A stretch of 64,000 bases of DNA from Tropicimonas sediminicola (lineage in GTDB: Bacteria; Pseudomonadota; Alphaproteobacteria; Rhodobacterales; Rhodobacteraceae), in assembly GCF_900188335.1 (NCBI RefSeq), contig NZ_FZOY01000002.1, positions 186,001 through 250,000 on the forward strand, given 5' to 3'. A program made the translations under genes and the position numbers. Below are positions 1 to 10,684 of the stretch, one piece after another. Position 1 is the stretch's first letter; each line of letters opens with the position of its first letter. The notes under the pieces are model-generated. The model was not told the DNA's origin and searched no databases. It was given only the letters and a program-made list of their open reading frames with translations.

Positions 1-239
1 GCCCCGCCCTCGCGGAGGGCCCGGGAGAGGCCGGCACGGGCATCGACTGCTACTGCACGGACCGGCAGGGCGCCCGCGTGGAGCTGGGCGAGACCATCTG
101 CCTGACGGTCGACGGCCGCGCCTTTCTCGCCCGTTGCGAGATGTCTCTCAACACCCCGATGTGGCGCGAGACCGGCGACGGCTGCGTCAGCTCACAGCGC
201 GGCCCGGCCCGCGCGCTGCTCTCCATAAGTCCGGTATGA
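1..239 (+). CDS. Small conserved Rhodobacteraceae protein, 5' truncated
   Basis: The reading frame is open from the window edge (first full codon at 3) to TGA at 237-239, giving the last 78 residues of a protein that starts upstream. It has a Cys-x-Cys (CYC) motif near the visible start, two further cysteines and a CEMSLNTPMWR segment. Small proteins with this Cys and Asn-Pro-Met-Trp pattern are common in Rhodobacterales, often with a signal sequence, and have no known function. The amidohydrolase gene on the other strand converges on it, 9 bases beyond the stop. No function is inferred. Confidence 0.6.
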   Translation, partial: PALAEGPGEAGTGIDCYCTDRQGARVELGETICLTVDGRAFLARCEMSLNTPMWRETGDGCVSSQRGPARALLSISPV

Positions 240-248
240 GGCCCCCGG

Positions 249-1412
249 TCACTCGAGCGGCAGCGCCCGCTCTACCAGCCGCGCAAAGAAGCTTGCCCCG
301 ACCGGCGCGATCTCGTCGTTGAAATCGAAGGCCGGGTGGTGGCACATCGGCCCCTCGCCCTGCCCGATGAACAGGAACGCGCCGGGCCGCTCTAGCAGCA
401 TGAAGGAGAAGTCCTCCGCCCCCATCTCGGGGTTGCGGGTCATCTCCACCCTGCCCTCGCCGGCGATCTCGCGCGCCACCTCCACGGCGAATTCCGTCTG
501 TGCCGCGTGGTTGACCGTCGCCGGGTATTCCGGGCGATAGTCGAGCACGATCTCCACCCCCATCGCGGCGCCGATCCCGGCGCAGATCTCCTCCATCCGC
601 CGGCGCACCATCTGCTGTGCCTCCGGGCGGAAGCTGCGCACCGTGCCGCCGATCACCGCCTGTGCGGGGATCACGTTGTTGGCCGATCCCGCGTTGATCC
701 GGGTCACCGACAGCACCACCGTATCCAGCGGTGCAACGTTGCGGGAGAGGATCGTGTCGAAGGCCGAGACGAGTTGCACCGAGGCCGCCACCGGGTCCAC
801 CGACTGCTGCGGCCAGGCGGCGTGCCCGCCGACGCCCCGCAGCGTGATCTCGAAATCGTCCACCGCCGCCATCAGCGGCCCCGGGCGCGTCGCGAAGCGG
901 CCGGCCTCCATGTCGGGCGCGGTGTGCAGCGCATAGACCTCGCCGATCCCGAAGCGCTCCATGATCCCTTCGCGGCACATCTCCCGGCCGCCGCCGCCAT
1001 CCTCTTCGGCCGGCTGGAAGATCAGCGCCACCGTGCCCGCGAAACGCCGGGTCTCGGCGAGGTACTTCGCCGCGCCGAGCAGCATCGTCGTATGCCCGTC
1101 ATGCCCGCAGGCATGCATCCGCCCCGGGCTTTCGCTGGCATGCTCCGCCCCGGTTTCCTCCGCGATCGGCAGCGCGTCCATGTCGGCCCGGAGCCCGACG
1201 ACCGGCCCGTCGCCCTGCCCCTTGATCAGCGCCACCATGCCGGTGCCGGCAATGCCCTCATGCAGCTCATCCACCCCGATCTCGCGCAGCCGCTCGGCGA
1301 CGAACCGAGAGGTCCTGGGCAGGTCGAATCCGAGTTCCGGATTGCGGTGCAGCCAGCGCCGCCAGGATTGCATCTCCTCGGCATAGCCCGCGATGCGATT
1401 GAGAACCGGCAT
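249..1412 (-). CDS. M20 family amidohydrolase (hippurate / N-acyl-amino-acid hydrolase type)
   Basis: Predicted metal-dependent cytoplasmic amidohydrolase of 387 aa that cleaves N-acyl amino acids or similar amides. The M20D signatures are present: RADMDALP near residue 76, HACGHDGH at 100-107 (Cys102 and His104 as metal ligands) and FQPAEEDGGGG at 132-142 (Glu136 and Glu137, catalytic and ligand), with HHP near the C-terminus. The length is normal for the family. I chose the ATG at 1412 because GGGAG lies 8 bases upstream; the ATG at 1418 is only 2 bases from it. The gene diverges from mazG. The exact substrate cannot be read from the sequence. Confidence 0.88.
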   Translation of the reverse strand: MPVLNRIAGYAEEMQSWRRWLHRNPELGFDLPRTSRFVAERLREIGVDELHEGIAGTGMVALIKGQGDGPVVGLRADMDALPIAEETGAEHASESPGRMHACGHDGHTTMLLGAAKYLAETRRFAGTVALIFQPAEEDGGGGREMCREGIMERFGIGEVYALHTAPDMEAGRFATRPGPLMAAVDDFEITLRGVGGHAAWPQQSVDPVAASVQLVSAFDTILSRNVAPLDTVVLSVTRINAGSANNVIPAQAVIGGTVRSFRPEAQQMVRRRMEEICAGIGAAMGVEIVLDYRPEYPATVNHAAQTEFAVEVAREIAGEGRVEMTRNPEMGAEDFSFMLLERPGAFLFIGQGEGPMCHHPAFDFNDEIAPVGASFFARLVERALPLE

Positions 1413-1475
1413 GGACATGTCTCCCGAAACCGCCCTAATTCGCGGCGACCCTAGTCCAGGACAGGAGCCGCGACC

Positions 1476-2294
1476 ATGCACGATTCCCTGATCAACGACC
1501 CCATGGGCGGAATGCCACGCCTGCTGGAGATCATGGCGCGCCTGCGCGATCCCGAAAACGGCTGCCCCTGGGATATCGAACAGACCTGGCAGACCATCGC
1601 CCCCTACACGATCGAGGAAGCCTACGAGGTCGCCGACGCGATCGAGCGCGAGGCCTGGGGGGAGCTCAAGGGCGAACTGGGGGATCTGCTGCTGCAGGTG
1701 GTCTATTTCGCCCAGATCGGCGCCGAGGAAGGCCGCTTCACCTTCGGCGAGATCGCCGACGGCATCTCCGACAAGATGGTCGACCGCCACCCGCATGTCT
1801 TCGGCGACGAGAGCCGGGACAAGTCAGCCGAGCAGCAGACCCGCGACTGGGAAGTGCAGAAGGCCCGCGAGCGGCAGGAGAAGGGCGAGGCGCGCGTGCT
1901 GGACGGGGTGGCGCTCGGGCTGCCGGCGCTCCTGCGCGCCTACAAACTTCAGAAACGCGCTGCAAGGGTTGGATTCGATTGGGACAATGCGGATCTGGTG
2001 CTCGACAAGATCCGCGAGGAAGCCGAAGAGCTTGCCGAGGCCGCCGCGTCCGGTTCGCACGACCGGATCGAGGACGAGATGGGCGACATGCTCTTCGTGC
2101 TGGCCAACCTCGCGCGGCATCTGGGCGTCGACCCGGAGCAGGCCCTGCGCCGCACCAATGACAAGTTCATCCGCCGTTTCAATGCCCTGGAGGACGCGCT
2201 TCACGCATCCGGCTCGTCGCCCGCCGAAGCGACGCTCGACGAGATGGACGCGCTCTGGAACGCGGCCAAACGCAGCGAGTCCGGCCGGGACTGA
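1476..2294 (+). CDS. mazG: Nucleoside triphosphate pyrophosphohydrolase MazG
   Basis: A 272-aa tandem-domain MazG that hydrolyses (d)NTPs to monophosphate and pyrophosphate, thought to clear aberrant nucleotides. The first domain has the DPENGCPWD motif and the helix TIEEAYEVADAIE with its Glu metal ligands. The second has EEAEELAEAAAS and EDEMGDMLFVLANLARHLG. An AGGAG ribosome site precedes the ATG. It is a single gene, divergent from the amidohydrolase and convergent with nnr. Confidence 0.95.
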   Translation: MHDSLINDPMGGMPRLLEIMARLRDPENGCPWDIEQTWQTIAPYTIEEAYEVADAIEREAWGELKGELGDLLLQVVYFAQIGAEEGRFTFGEIADGISDKMVDRHPHVFGDESRDKSAEQQTRDWEVQKARERQEKGEARVLDGVALGLPALLRAYKLQKRAARVGFDWDNADLVLDKIREEAEELAEAAASGSHDRIEDEMGDMLFVLANLARHLGVDPEQALRRTNDKFIRRFNALEDALHASGSSPAEATLDEMDALWNAAKRSESGRD

Positions 2295-2388
2295 ACCCCA
2301 CAGGGCTCGCCTAGAACCAGACCGCGCGAAGCGCTCAAGAGGAATGCGCCGCAGGCGCGCAGTCTGGCAAGCTGTCCGCCGCTTCCCG

Positions 2389-4526
<2,138 letters not shown>

Positions 4527-4580
4527 CCCGCCACGCAAACCCGCAATCCATCCAATACTGACAAAGGGACCAAGGTCACC

Positions 4581-5987
4581 ATGAGCAAAGAAGCGGTTCT
4601 CAAGACCATCAAGGAGGAGGACGTCGAGTACGTCGATGTCCGTTTTACAGACCCGCGCGGCAAGCTGCAGCACGTCACCGTGATGTCGGATCAGGTCGAC
4701 GAGGACTTCCTGGAAGAAGGCTTCATGTTCGACGGCTCCTCGATTGCCGGCTGGAAGTCCATCGACCAGTCCGACATGAAGCTGATGCCGGACACCAACT
4801 CGGCCTACATGGATCCGTTCTACGCCGAGAAGACCCTCGCCGTGCACTGCTCCGTGGTCGAGCCCGACACCGGCGAAGCCTATGACCGCGACCCGCGCGG
4901 CACCGCCGAGAAGGCCGAAGCCTACCTGAAGGCCTCCGGCATCGGCGACGCGGCCTATATGGGCCCGGAGGCCGAATTCTTCCTGTTCGACGACGTGCGT
5001 TTCCAGGTCGGCATGAACAAGGTCGGCTACGAGGTGGACGCCATCGACGCCGCCTGGAACACCGACACCGAGTACGAGATGGGCAACATGGGCCATCGTC
5101 CGGGCATCAAGGGCGGCTACTTCCCCGTGAACCCGACCGACGACGCCCAGGACCTGCGCTCCGAGATGCTCTCGACCATGAAGCGCATGGGCATGAAGGT
5201 CGACAAGCACCACCACGAAGTGGCGTCGTGCCAGCATGAACTCGGCCTGATCTTCGGCACGCTGACCAAGCAGGCCGACGAGCTGCAGAAGTACAAGTAC
5301 GTGATCCACAACGTGGCCCACGCCTACGGCAAGTCCGCCACCTTCATGCCCAAGCCGATCGCCGGCGACAACGGCACCGGCATGCACGTGAACATGTCGA
5401 TCTGGAAGGAAGGCAAGCCGCTCTTCGCGGGCGACAAGTACGCCGACCTCTCCGACGAGGCCCTGTGGTACATCGGCGGCATCCTGAAGCACGCCAAGAC
5501 GCTGAACGCCTTCACCAACCCGTCGACCAACTCCTACAAGCGCCTGATCCCCGGCTTCGAAGCCCCGGTTCTGCGCGCCTACTCCGCCCGCAACCGCTCC
5601 GGCTGCGTCCGGATCCCGTGGGCCGAGTCGCCGAAGGCCAAGCGCGTCGAGGCCCGCTTCCCCGACCCGTCGTCGAACCCGTATCTCTGCTTCGCGGCCC
5701 TGCTGATGGCTGGCCTCGACGGCATCAAGAACAAGATCGATCCGGGCGAAGCCATGGACAAGGACCTCTACGATCTTCCGCCGGAAGAGCTCGAGGGCAT
5801 CCCGACCGTCTGTGCCTCGCTGCGTGAAGCCATGGAGTGCCTGGCCGCCGACCACGAGTTCCTGCTCGCCGGCGACGTGTTCACCAAGAGCCAGATCGAG
5901 GGCTACATGGATCTCAAGTGGGAAGAGATCTACGCCTTCGAACACACGCCGCACCCGGTCGAGTTCAAGATGTACTACAGCTGCTGA
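4581..5987 (+). CDS. glnA: Glutamine synthetase type I
   Basis: A 468-aa dodecameric GS-I that makes glutamine from glutamate, ammonia and ATP. The motifs [18 protein letters not shown], the [11 protein letters not shown]/Glu-site region and [10 protein letters not shown] are all present. Tyr397 in DLYDLPPEE is the adenylylation site, so activity is probably controlled by GlnE under PII. The length matches the E. coli enzyme (about 469 aa). It is co-directional with glnB, and a strong hairpin terminator follows. Confidence 0.98.
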   Translation: MSKEAVLKTIKEEDVEYVDVRFTDPRGKLQHVTVMSDQVDEDFLEEGFMFDGSSIAGWKSIDQSDMKLMPDTNSAYMDPFYAEKTLAVHCSVVEPDTGEAYDRDPRGTAEKAEAYLKASGIGDAAYMGPEAEFFLFDDVRFQVGMNKVGYEVDAIDAAWNTDTEYEMGNMGHRPGIKGGYFPVNPTDDAQDLRSEMLSTMKRMGMKVDKHHHEVASCQHELGLIFGTLTKQADELQKYKYVIHNVAHAYGKSATFMPKPIAGDNGTGMHVNMSIWKEGKPLFAGDKYADLSDEALWYIGGILKHAKTLNAFTNPSTNSYKRLIPGFEAPVLRAYSARNRSGCVRIPWAESPKAKRVEARFPDPSSNPYLCFAALLMAGLDGIKNKIDPGEAMDKDLYDLPPEELEGIPTVCASLREAMECLAADHEFLLAGDVFTKSQIEGYMDLKWEEIYAFEHTPHPVEFKMYYSC

Positions 5988-6015
5988 TCCGAAAGAGATC
6001 AGGGACAGTGACAGC

Positions 6016-6048
6016 GGGGGCGCCTTTCGGGGCGCCCCTTTTCCTTTT
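6016..6048 (+). terminator. Rho-independent terminator of glnBA
   Basis: A perfect 8-bp stem (GGGGCGCC at 6017-6024, GGCGCCCC at 6031-6038) with a 6-base loop is followed by the T-rich run TTTTCCTTTT. It sits 30 bases after the glnA stop. Confidence 0.9.
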
Positions 6049-6109
6049 CCGACCGACCGATCCGGATGAGCCATGCGACCGGATCGCTGTCGCCAAGATC
6101 GCGACAATC

Positions 6110-6149
6110 CCCGCAAACACCCGCAAACGTTGAAAATTACCTAGGGTAA
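6110..6149. promoter_or_regulatory. Short repeats upstream of the RTX-like gene
   Basis: Two copies of CCCGCAAAC (6110-6118 and 6120-6128) stand 10 bases apart, one helical turn. A small perfect inverted repeat TTACC-TAG-GGTAA (6137-6149) follows. This short intergenic stretch between the glnA terminator and the gene at 6202 probably contains its promoter, and the repeats may be an operator. No regulator is identified. Confidence 0.3.
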
Positions 6150-6201
6150 TGCTACGATAGGTGACTTTTGCAACGACAAATTCGGCCACGGAGGGGGACA
6201 G

Positions 6202-7461
6202 ATGGCTACCTGGAACTACTACAACGCGAACAAGGGCATTCACGCGTTTCGCTGGGACACCGAGTATTACGACGTGGACGTGAAGGCGAAGAAGATTGTC
6301 CTGACCTACAATGAATCGCTCGGGCGCGGCTTCGAGGACGACCGCAACGCCTATCGTATCGAGTTCCTGACGGAGGGGAGCAAGACCTACAGGCCACAGG
6401 AAGGCCGCAACGCGGGTGAGGATCAGTTCTACGCCGGATCGATCACCGAGATCCGGATGTTCGACCCGAGCGGCGACCTGCAGATCAAGGTGACCAAAAT
6501 CGACGTGCCACTGGTTGCGGTTCAGGGCTGGTACAACCGCGAAGGAGATTTCGACCGGCTCTTCCAGTTCCTCGACGGGTTCGACTCGACCCATATCGGC
6601 GCCCAGAACGGCAAGCCGGAAACATGGGACCTGTACCAGAGCTATGATGACATCCGGACCGGCCGGGGGAATGACACCGTCACAGCCAAAGGCGGAAACG
6701 ACTTCATCATCGATCTGGGAGGCAGAGATTCCTACGACGGCGGCGCTGGCTTCGACCAGGTAAGCTACGATGAGTGGTACTACAATCCCGGTGGCGCGAC
6801 CCAGGGCATCAGGGCGGATCTCAAGGCCGGGGAGATTGTCGGGCCTGACGGGGTGAAAGACAGCGTCAAGGGAATCGAGGGCGTACGGGGCACCTTCCTC
6901 AAGGACGTCATCCGCGGTGACGGCAAGGACAACACCCTTGTCGGCTTTGCCGGCAACGACGTTCTGGATGGCCGCGGCGGCTGGGACAGCGTCCGGTACG
7001 ACCGGGATGACGATCACGGCGGCTATAACGGCATCCGCGCGAACATGAAGACCGGCAAGGTCAAGGACGGCTTCGGCACGACCGACACGCTCAAGAGCAT
7101 CGAGCGGATCGACGGCTCGGACGAGCGGGATGTCATCATCGACAGCAACAAGGATCACGGCTTCCGCGGTCGCGATGGCAACGACGTCTTTCGGATCTAC
7201 GGCGGAAACGACTGGATGCGCGGCGACGAGGGAGCGGACAGCTTCCTGTTCTACGGCACCGATTTCGGCTCGGACTACGTCGGCGACTACGACCCCGGTC
7301 AGGACAGCCTGACCATCGTTGCCGCCAACCGCCCCCGCGACCTCAAGATCCTGTCGCGCGACAACGGCAACGACACGCTGGTTCGCCTGAACAAGAACGC
7401 CGAGGTCTACCTTGAGGACGTGGATCCCAACAGCGTCAGCGCCGGGGATTTCATCGCCTGA
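6202..7461 (+). CDS. RTX-type calcium-binding repeat protein
   Basis: A 419-aa acidic protein. Residues 1 to about 145 form an N-terminal domain I do not recognise (MATWNYYNANKGIHAFRWDT start). From about 150 there are degenerate RTX nonapeptide repeats, for example GRGNDTVTAKGGNDFIIDLGG and GNDVLDGRGGWDS, ending in a segment with GNDTLVRLNKNAEVYLEDVD typical of type I secretion substrates. There is no signal peptide, which fits type I secretion through an uncleaved C-terminal signal. No ABC transporter or adaptor gene is nearby. GGAGGGGG precedes the ATG. Secretion and calcium binding are inferred from the family. Confidence 0.75.
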   Translation: MATWNYYNANKGIHAFRWDTEYYDVDVKAKKIVLTYNESLGRGFEDDRNAYRIEFLTEGSKTYRPQEGRNAGEDQFYAGSITEIRMFDPSGDLQIKVTKIDVPLVAVQGWYNREGDFDRLFQFLDGFDSTHIGAQNGKPETWDLYQSYDDIRTGRGNDTVTAKGGNDFIIDLGGRDSYDGGAGFDQVSYDEWYYNPGGATQGIRADLKAGEIVGPDGVKDSVKGIEGVRGTFLKDVIRGDGKDNTLVGFAGNDVLDGRGGWDSVRYDRDDDHGGYNGIRANMKTGKVKDGFGTTDTLKSIERIDGSDERDVIIDSNKDHGFRGRDGNDVFRIYGGNDWMRGDEGADSFLFYGTDFGSDYVGDYDPGQDSLTIVAANRPRDLKILSRDNGNDTLVRLNKNAEVYLEDVDPNSVSAGDFIA

Positions 7462-7530
7462 GCTTCAGTGCCCTCCCCCGGGAGGGCACATTACCGACGA
7501 CCTGTGCCTCACGCGCGCGGCGCGGGCCCG

Positions 7531-7761
7531 TCATTTCGAGCGCTTGCCTTTCGGACCGGTCACGTTGTCACGGCCACGGGATTTTTCCACACCCCTCATC
7601 TCGTCCTCGCCCGGACGGTCGGCGCTGAACTCCTGGTTCTCGTCGTGGTTCTGGCCGAGGAGCGTGTCGCCCTCCGACGCCCAGGGGTTGTTATGCGCCG
7701 CCCTGGCGGTGGTGAGCGAGAGCGCCACCAGAAGGCCGGCGAGTGCGAGGGTGGATTTCAT
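7531..7761 (-). CDS. Small secreted protein of unknown function
   Basis: A 76-aa protein with a clear signal peptide (MKSTLALAGLLVALSLTTARA, cleavage after ARA) and a short hydrophilic, charged mature part (NHDENQEFSADRPGEDEM, then a Lys/Arg-rich end). AAGGAA precedes the ATG at 7761. It is not a family I recognise. It probably resides in the periplasm. Confidence 0.6.
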   Translation of the reverse strand: MKSTLALAGLLVALSLTTARAAHNNPWASEGDTLLGQNHDENQEFSADRPGEDEMRGVEKSRGRDNVTGPKGKRSK

Positions 7762-7932
7762 GCGCCTGCGGTTCCTTGGTTGAGTGACACCCGAAACTGC
7801 CGCCGGGCTGCGCTCGCAATACATGCAAATTATCGAATATCACAGCCCGTCCCCGAGCCCGCCGGTCAGTCGGCAGGTCCCCGCCGGTCCTGCGCGGCAG
7901 CTCGCCGATGTGGCCCTCCCCGAAACGCAAAA

Positions 7933-7953
7933 CAGGCGCCCCCGGGGCGCCTG
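7933..7953 (-). terminator. Terminator after the DUF1059 gene
   Basis: A perfect inverted repeat of 10 bp arms (7933-7942 and 7944-7953) around one base. On the minus strand it is followed by TTTT, and it lies 35 bases downstream of the stop of the gene ending at 7988. Confidence 0.75.
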
Positions 7954-7987
7954 CCTGCTACTGAACCGTGCCAAGGTCCTCGCCGGA

Positions 7988-8161
7988 TCACTCCAGCCGG
8001 ATCGCCTCTTTCACTTGCTTGGCCAGCTCCGGCGTCACCTCGACGCGGTGCACCTCCTGGGCATGTTTCGCCGCCATTTCGAGCAGCTCTTCGTCGGTCT
8101 CGGCCCGGGCTTCGAAATCACATCCCGGCATAAGGTCACCGCATTTGAGAAGTCTTGTCAT
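7988..8161 (-). CDS. DUF1059 small protein
   Basis: A 57-aa protein. The pattern CGDLMPGCDFEARAETDEEL near the start and HAQEVHRVE in the middle match the DUF1059 family of short proteins with a Cys-x6-Cys pair and a conserved HA..H segment, function unknown. GGGAGGA precedes the ATG at 8161, and a terminator follows the stop. Confidence 0.8.
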   Translation of the reverse strand: MTRLLKCGDLMPGCDFEARAETDEELLEMAAKHAQEVHRVEVTPELAKQVKEAIRLE

Positions 8162-8355
8162 GGCGCTTCCTCCCTGTCGCGCTCGATAGACGCCCACCAT
8201 ACCATGGTCTCGCAAAGATGCATCAACCGGGCACGCCGCGCCGCAGAACAAGGCGCCATCGCCGTCCGCTCCTCGCGATTTCCCCGCCCGCGCCACGATC
8301 CGACCGCAAAGCCCGGGCATCTTGCGCGCAGGTCCCCACATCAGAAGGCCCCGCC

Positions 8356-9261
8356 ATGCACCTGCCCGATCGTATCTCCGTCACGCTCCTCCTGCCGCGT
8401 CCCGCCGTGGCAGACGCGCCCGGTCTGCGGGTGCGTCTCAATACGATCCTTGGCCCGTCGGGGCTGCATTTCGACCAGTTTCCCGCGCGGCACGGCACCA
8501 CGCTGAATGCCCGGGGCCTGTGCATCGAGATCCGCGAGCGCGACCTGCCGATCACCTCGGCCCGGCTGGATTCGTCCATCGACTCCCGCCTTCAGGAGCT
8601 GCTCAATGAGGACTGGGCCGGTCTGGTCGCCCGCCACAGGGCCGCGATCAGCCTCGAGCTGCGATGCACCCCCATGCCGCGCGAGGCGACCACGGACGGC
8701 GCCGAACCCGCAGAGGCCTCGGCCCTGCGCAACCGCAATTTCTCCGCCACGCGCGAGGCCTACGACCTGATGCTGATGGCGGGCCATGTCGCGGCCTCCT
8801 GGCTGGCGGAATCGAGCCACCCACTCGCCGTCTACTGGAGCCAGTCCGACCGCATCTTCCCCGCCCCGCGCTTCCGCGCCATGGACGGCATGCTGTTCCC
8901 GCTCCCACTGTTCCTGCATCCGACCCCGATAGGCACGCCAACACCCGCGAAGGGCACCGAGGCGAAGGGCCTGTTGCCGGAGTTCGACATCCGGGGCGCG
9001 GAGACCCTGATCGGCTGCACCTTGCGCATCGCCCCGGCCCGGGTGCGGTTCGACTGGCTGATGAAGCGCGTCCTCGCCTTTGTCGCCCATGTCCGCGCCA
9101 CCGAGGCGTTGCCGGAGGAAGGCGCCGCCTTCGGGCTCGAGGACGGCGAGCGCTTCGTGGTGCACCGCCTGAGCGGAGGCGCGCTCGGCCTGGTGCTCGA
9201 GGAGCGTAACGGCCTGCCGGTCTGCAACGGCGGCGCGGGGTATTTCCAGACGGCTCTCTAG
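8356..9261 (+). CDS. Hypothetical protein, weakly DUF4261-like
   Basis: A 301-aa soluble protein with no signal peptide. Recognisable stretches are HPLAVYWSQSDRIF (about 155-168) and GAETLIGCTLRIAP (about 214-227), the second followed by a WLMKRVLAFVAHV helix. The AVYW segment is reminiscent of DUF4261, but I am not sure. I took the ATG at 8356 because conservation-like composition begins there; longer in-frame starts at 8155 and 8221 give only Arg/Pro-rich shadow sequence. The stop codon overlaps the stop of the convergent DUF3445 gene by 4 bases. Confidence 0.6.
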   Translation: MHLPDRISVTLLLPRPAVADAPGLRVRLNTILGPSGLHFDQFPARHGTTLNARGLCIEIRERDLPITSARLDSSIDSRLQELLNEDWAGLVARHRAAISLELRCTPMPREATTDGAEPAEASALRNRNFSATREAYDLMLMAGHVAASWLAESSHPLAVYWSQSDRIFPAPRFRAMDGMLFPLPLFLHPTPIGTPTPAKGTEAKGLLPEFDIRGAETLIGCTLRIAPARVRFDWLMKRVLAFVAHVRATEALPEEGAAFGLEDGERFVVHRLSGGALGLVLEERNGLPVCNGGAGYFQTAL

Positions 9262-10049
9262 TGCGCCACCGCCGCGCCTGTTGGCAGGTCCGAGCGGCGC
9301 ATCACCATGGTGTGGATCGAGAAAGCCACGGCACCTGTTTCGGGCAACCGGAGCAGGCACTGGCGCTCCGAACGCAGGAAAGGCGCCTCGTTTTCTGCCT
9401 CCGCCCGAACCTCGCCCTCCCGCAACGGATGGAACAGCGCCGCGTCCCGGTAATGATGCCGGTTGGCGCGCCAGAGCGGCCGGCCCGGCCGAACGCCGTC
9501 CAACAGGCGCTGCACACGTCGTGCTAGCTCGGCATCGTATTCAGCCACGGGCCGATGGATCGCCACCATCGGGCGGCCAAGTTTCTCCGAGAGCGTCCAG
9601 CTAGCCGGGAAACACAGGACGGCGGCCGTGAGCAGGTGCTCCGTTCCGCCCGGCGGCTTTTCCAGCAGGCAGAGATCCTCCTGCACCAGCCGGCCCAGCG
9701 TCAGGAGCGGCGCATCACGGTCCAGCCGCACCAGCCGGCTGTCGGGGCAGCGCATCACCTCACCCTCCAGCCGGAAATCACCGCGATCAGCGAGCTGTGC
9801 GAGCACGATGTCGTAGAGTTCCTGCGCGGCCGGCAGCGCCGCCTCCGGCAGGGCATGTACACGGGGCGTGACCTCCGCCAGTAGGCGCTCCCGCTCGGCC
9901 ATCTGGGCAGGGTAGCTATCGAGGACCCATAGCCAATCCGCCATGTCGAGCGGCGAGATCCCGGGCAGGCGATGCGTGCGCGGGTCTTCCCAGGGCGGGT
10001 TCGAGACGACCCGGTTGAGGATCATCTGGGGCTGAGCGAGATCTGACAT
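9258..10049 (-). CDS. DUF3445 haem-dependent oxidative N-demethylase family protein
   Basis: A 263-aa protein of the DUF3445 family, whose characterised members are haem-containing oxidative N-demethylases such as the catalytic subunit of dimethylamine monooxygenase. Visible features are SPLDMADWLWVLD near the N-terminus, LVQEDLCLLEK, LTAAVLCFPASWTLSEKLG, IHRPVAEYD and the C-terminal RSERQCLLRLPETGAVAFSIHT. The other subunits of dimethylamine monooxygenase are not adjacent, so the substrate is open. It converges on the gene at 8356. Confidence 0.8.
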   Translation of the reverse strand: MSDLAQPQMILNRVVSNPPWEDPRTHRLPGISPLDMADWLWVLDSYPAQMAERERLLAEVTPRVHALPEAALPAAQELYDIVLAQLADRGDFRLEGEVMRCPDSRLVRLDRDAPLLTLGRLVQEDLCLLEKPPGGTEHLLTAAVLCFPASWTLSEKLGRPMVAIHRPVAEYDAELARRVQRLLDGVRPGRPLWRANRHHYRDAALFHPLREGEVRAEAENEAPFLRSERQCLLRLPETGAVAFSIHTMVMRRSDLPTGAAVAH

Positions 10050-10213
10050 GGATGCCGACTTGAAACGCGCCCCGCGCGCCGGAACAGGTGGCATTCTGCC
10101 GCTGCCTCCGCGCAAGACGCAACGGGCGCTCCGGCTGATCTGCGTCATGGCTCGATGACGTTGCGTAATGGTACCATCATCATGGCGCGCGGACCCGACA
10201 TCGGGAGGTTCAC

Positions 10214-10684
10214 ATGAGACAGCATCGCTGGACACATATCACACTGGCCGCCTGCTCCGCCGCCGCGTTCGGCCTGGGTATGGCCCTGCCCGCCTATGCC
10301 GACGACGCCGCGGACGAGGCCGCCATCAAGGGCCTCTGGCAGACCTACAGCACCGCACGGGTGGACGCGGATGCCGAAACCTGGCTGTCGCTTTGGGACG
10401 CCGAGGGGATCCAGATGCCGCCGGGCATTCCGGCGCGCGGCTTTGACGTGCTGCAGGAATCCGTTCCGAAGGCCTTCGTGCCCGGAGCGGTCACCGCGAT
10501 GGAGATCGATCCGATCGACATCGAGATTGCCGGCGACTGGGCGTTCTCGCGCGGGGTCTACAGCTCGACCCGCATGAGGGACGGCCAGGAGATGGAGCTT
10601 GACGGCAAGTTCCTGACGATCCTGAAACGGCAGGACGACGGTACCTGGAAGATCTATCGCGACTGCTTCAACAGCAACAACTGA
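10214..10684 (+). CDS. Secreted SnoaL/DUF4440-like (NTF2-fold) protein
   Basis: A 156-aa protein with a signal peptide ending at AYA (about residue 29) and a mature NTF2-fold domain. ADEAAIKGLWQTYSTARVDADAETW..LWDAEGIQMPPG is the typical first helix and strand, and GKFLTILKRQDDGTWKIYRDCFN the typical end. Such domains bind small molecules or act as helper domains; no reaction can be assigned. AGGTTC lies before the ATG. Its last 17 bases overlap the end of the convergent Hint gene. Confidence 0.75.
   Translation: MRQHRWTHITLAACSAAAFGLGMALPAYADDAADEAAIKGLWQTYSTARVDADAETWLSLWDAEGIQMPPGIPARGFDVLQESVPKAFVPGAVTAMEIDPIDIEIAGDWAFSRGVYSSTRMRDGQEMELDGKFLTILKRQDDGTWKIYRDCFNSNN

Noticed and set aside
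8155-8355. Extended N-terminus of the gene at 8356
   Set aside because: The extension is Arg/Pro-rich, overlaps the leader of the DUF1059 gene and resembles shadow sequence.
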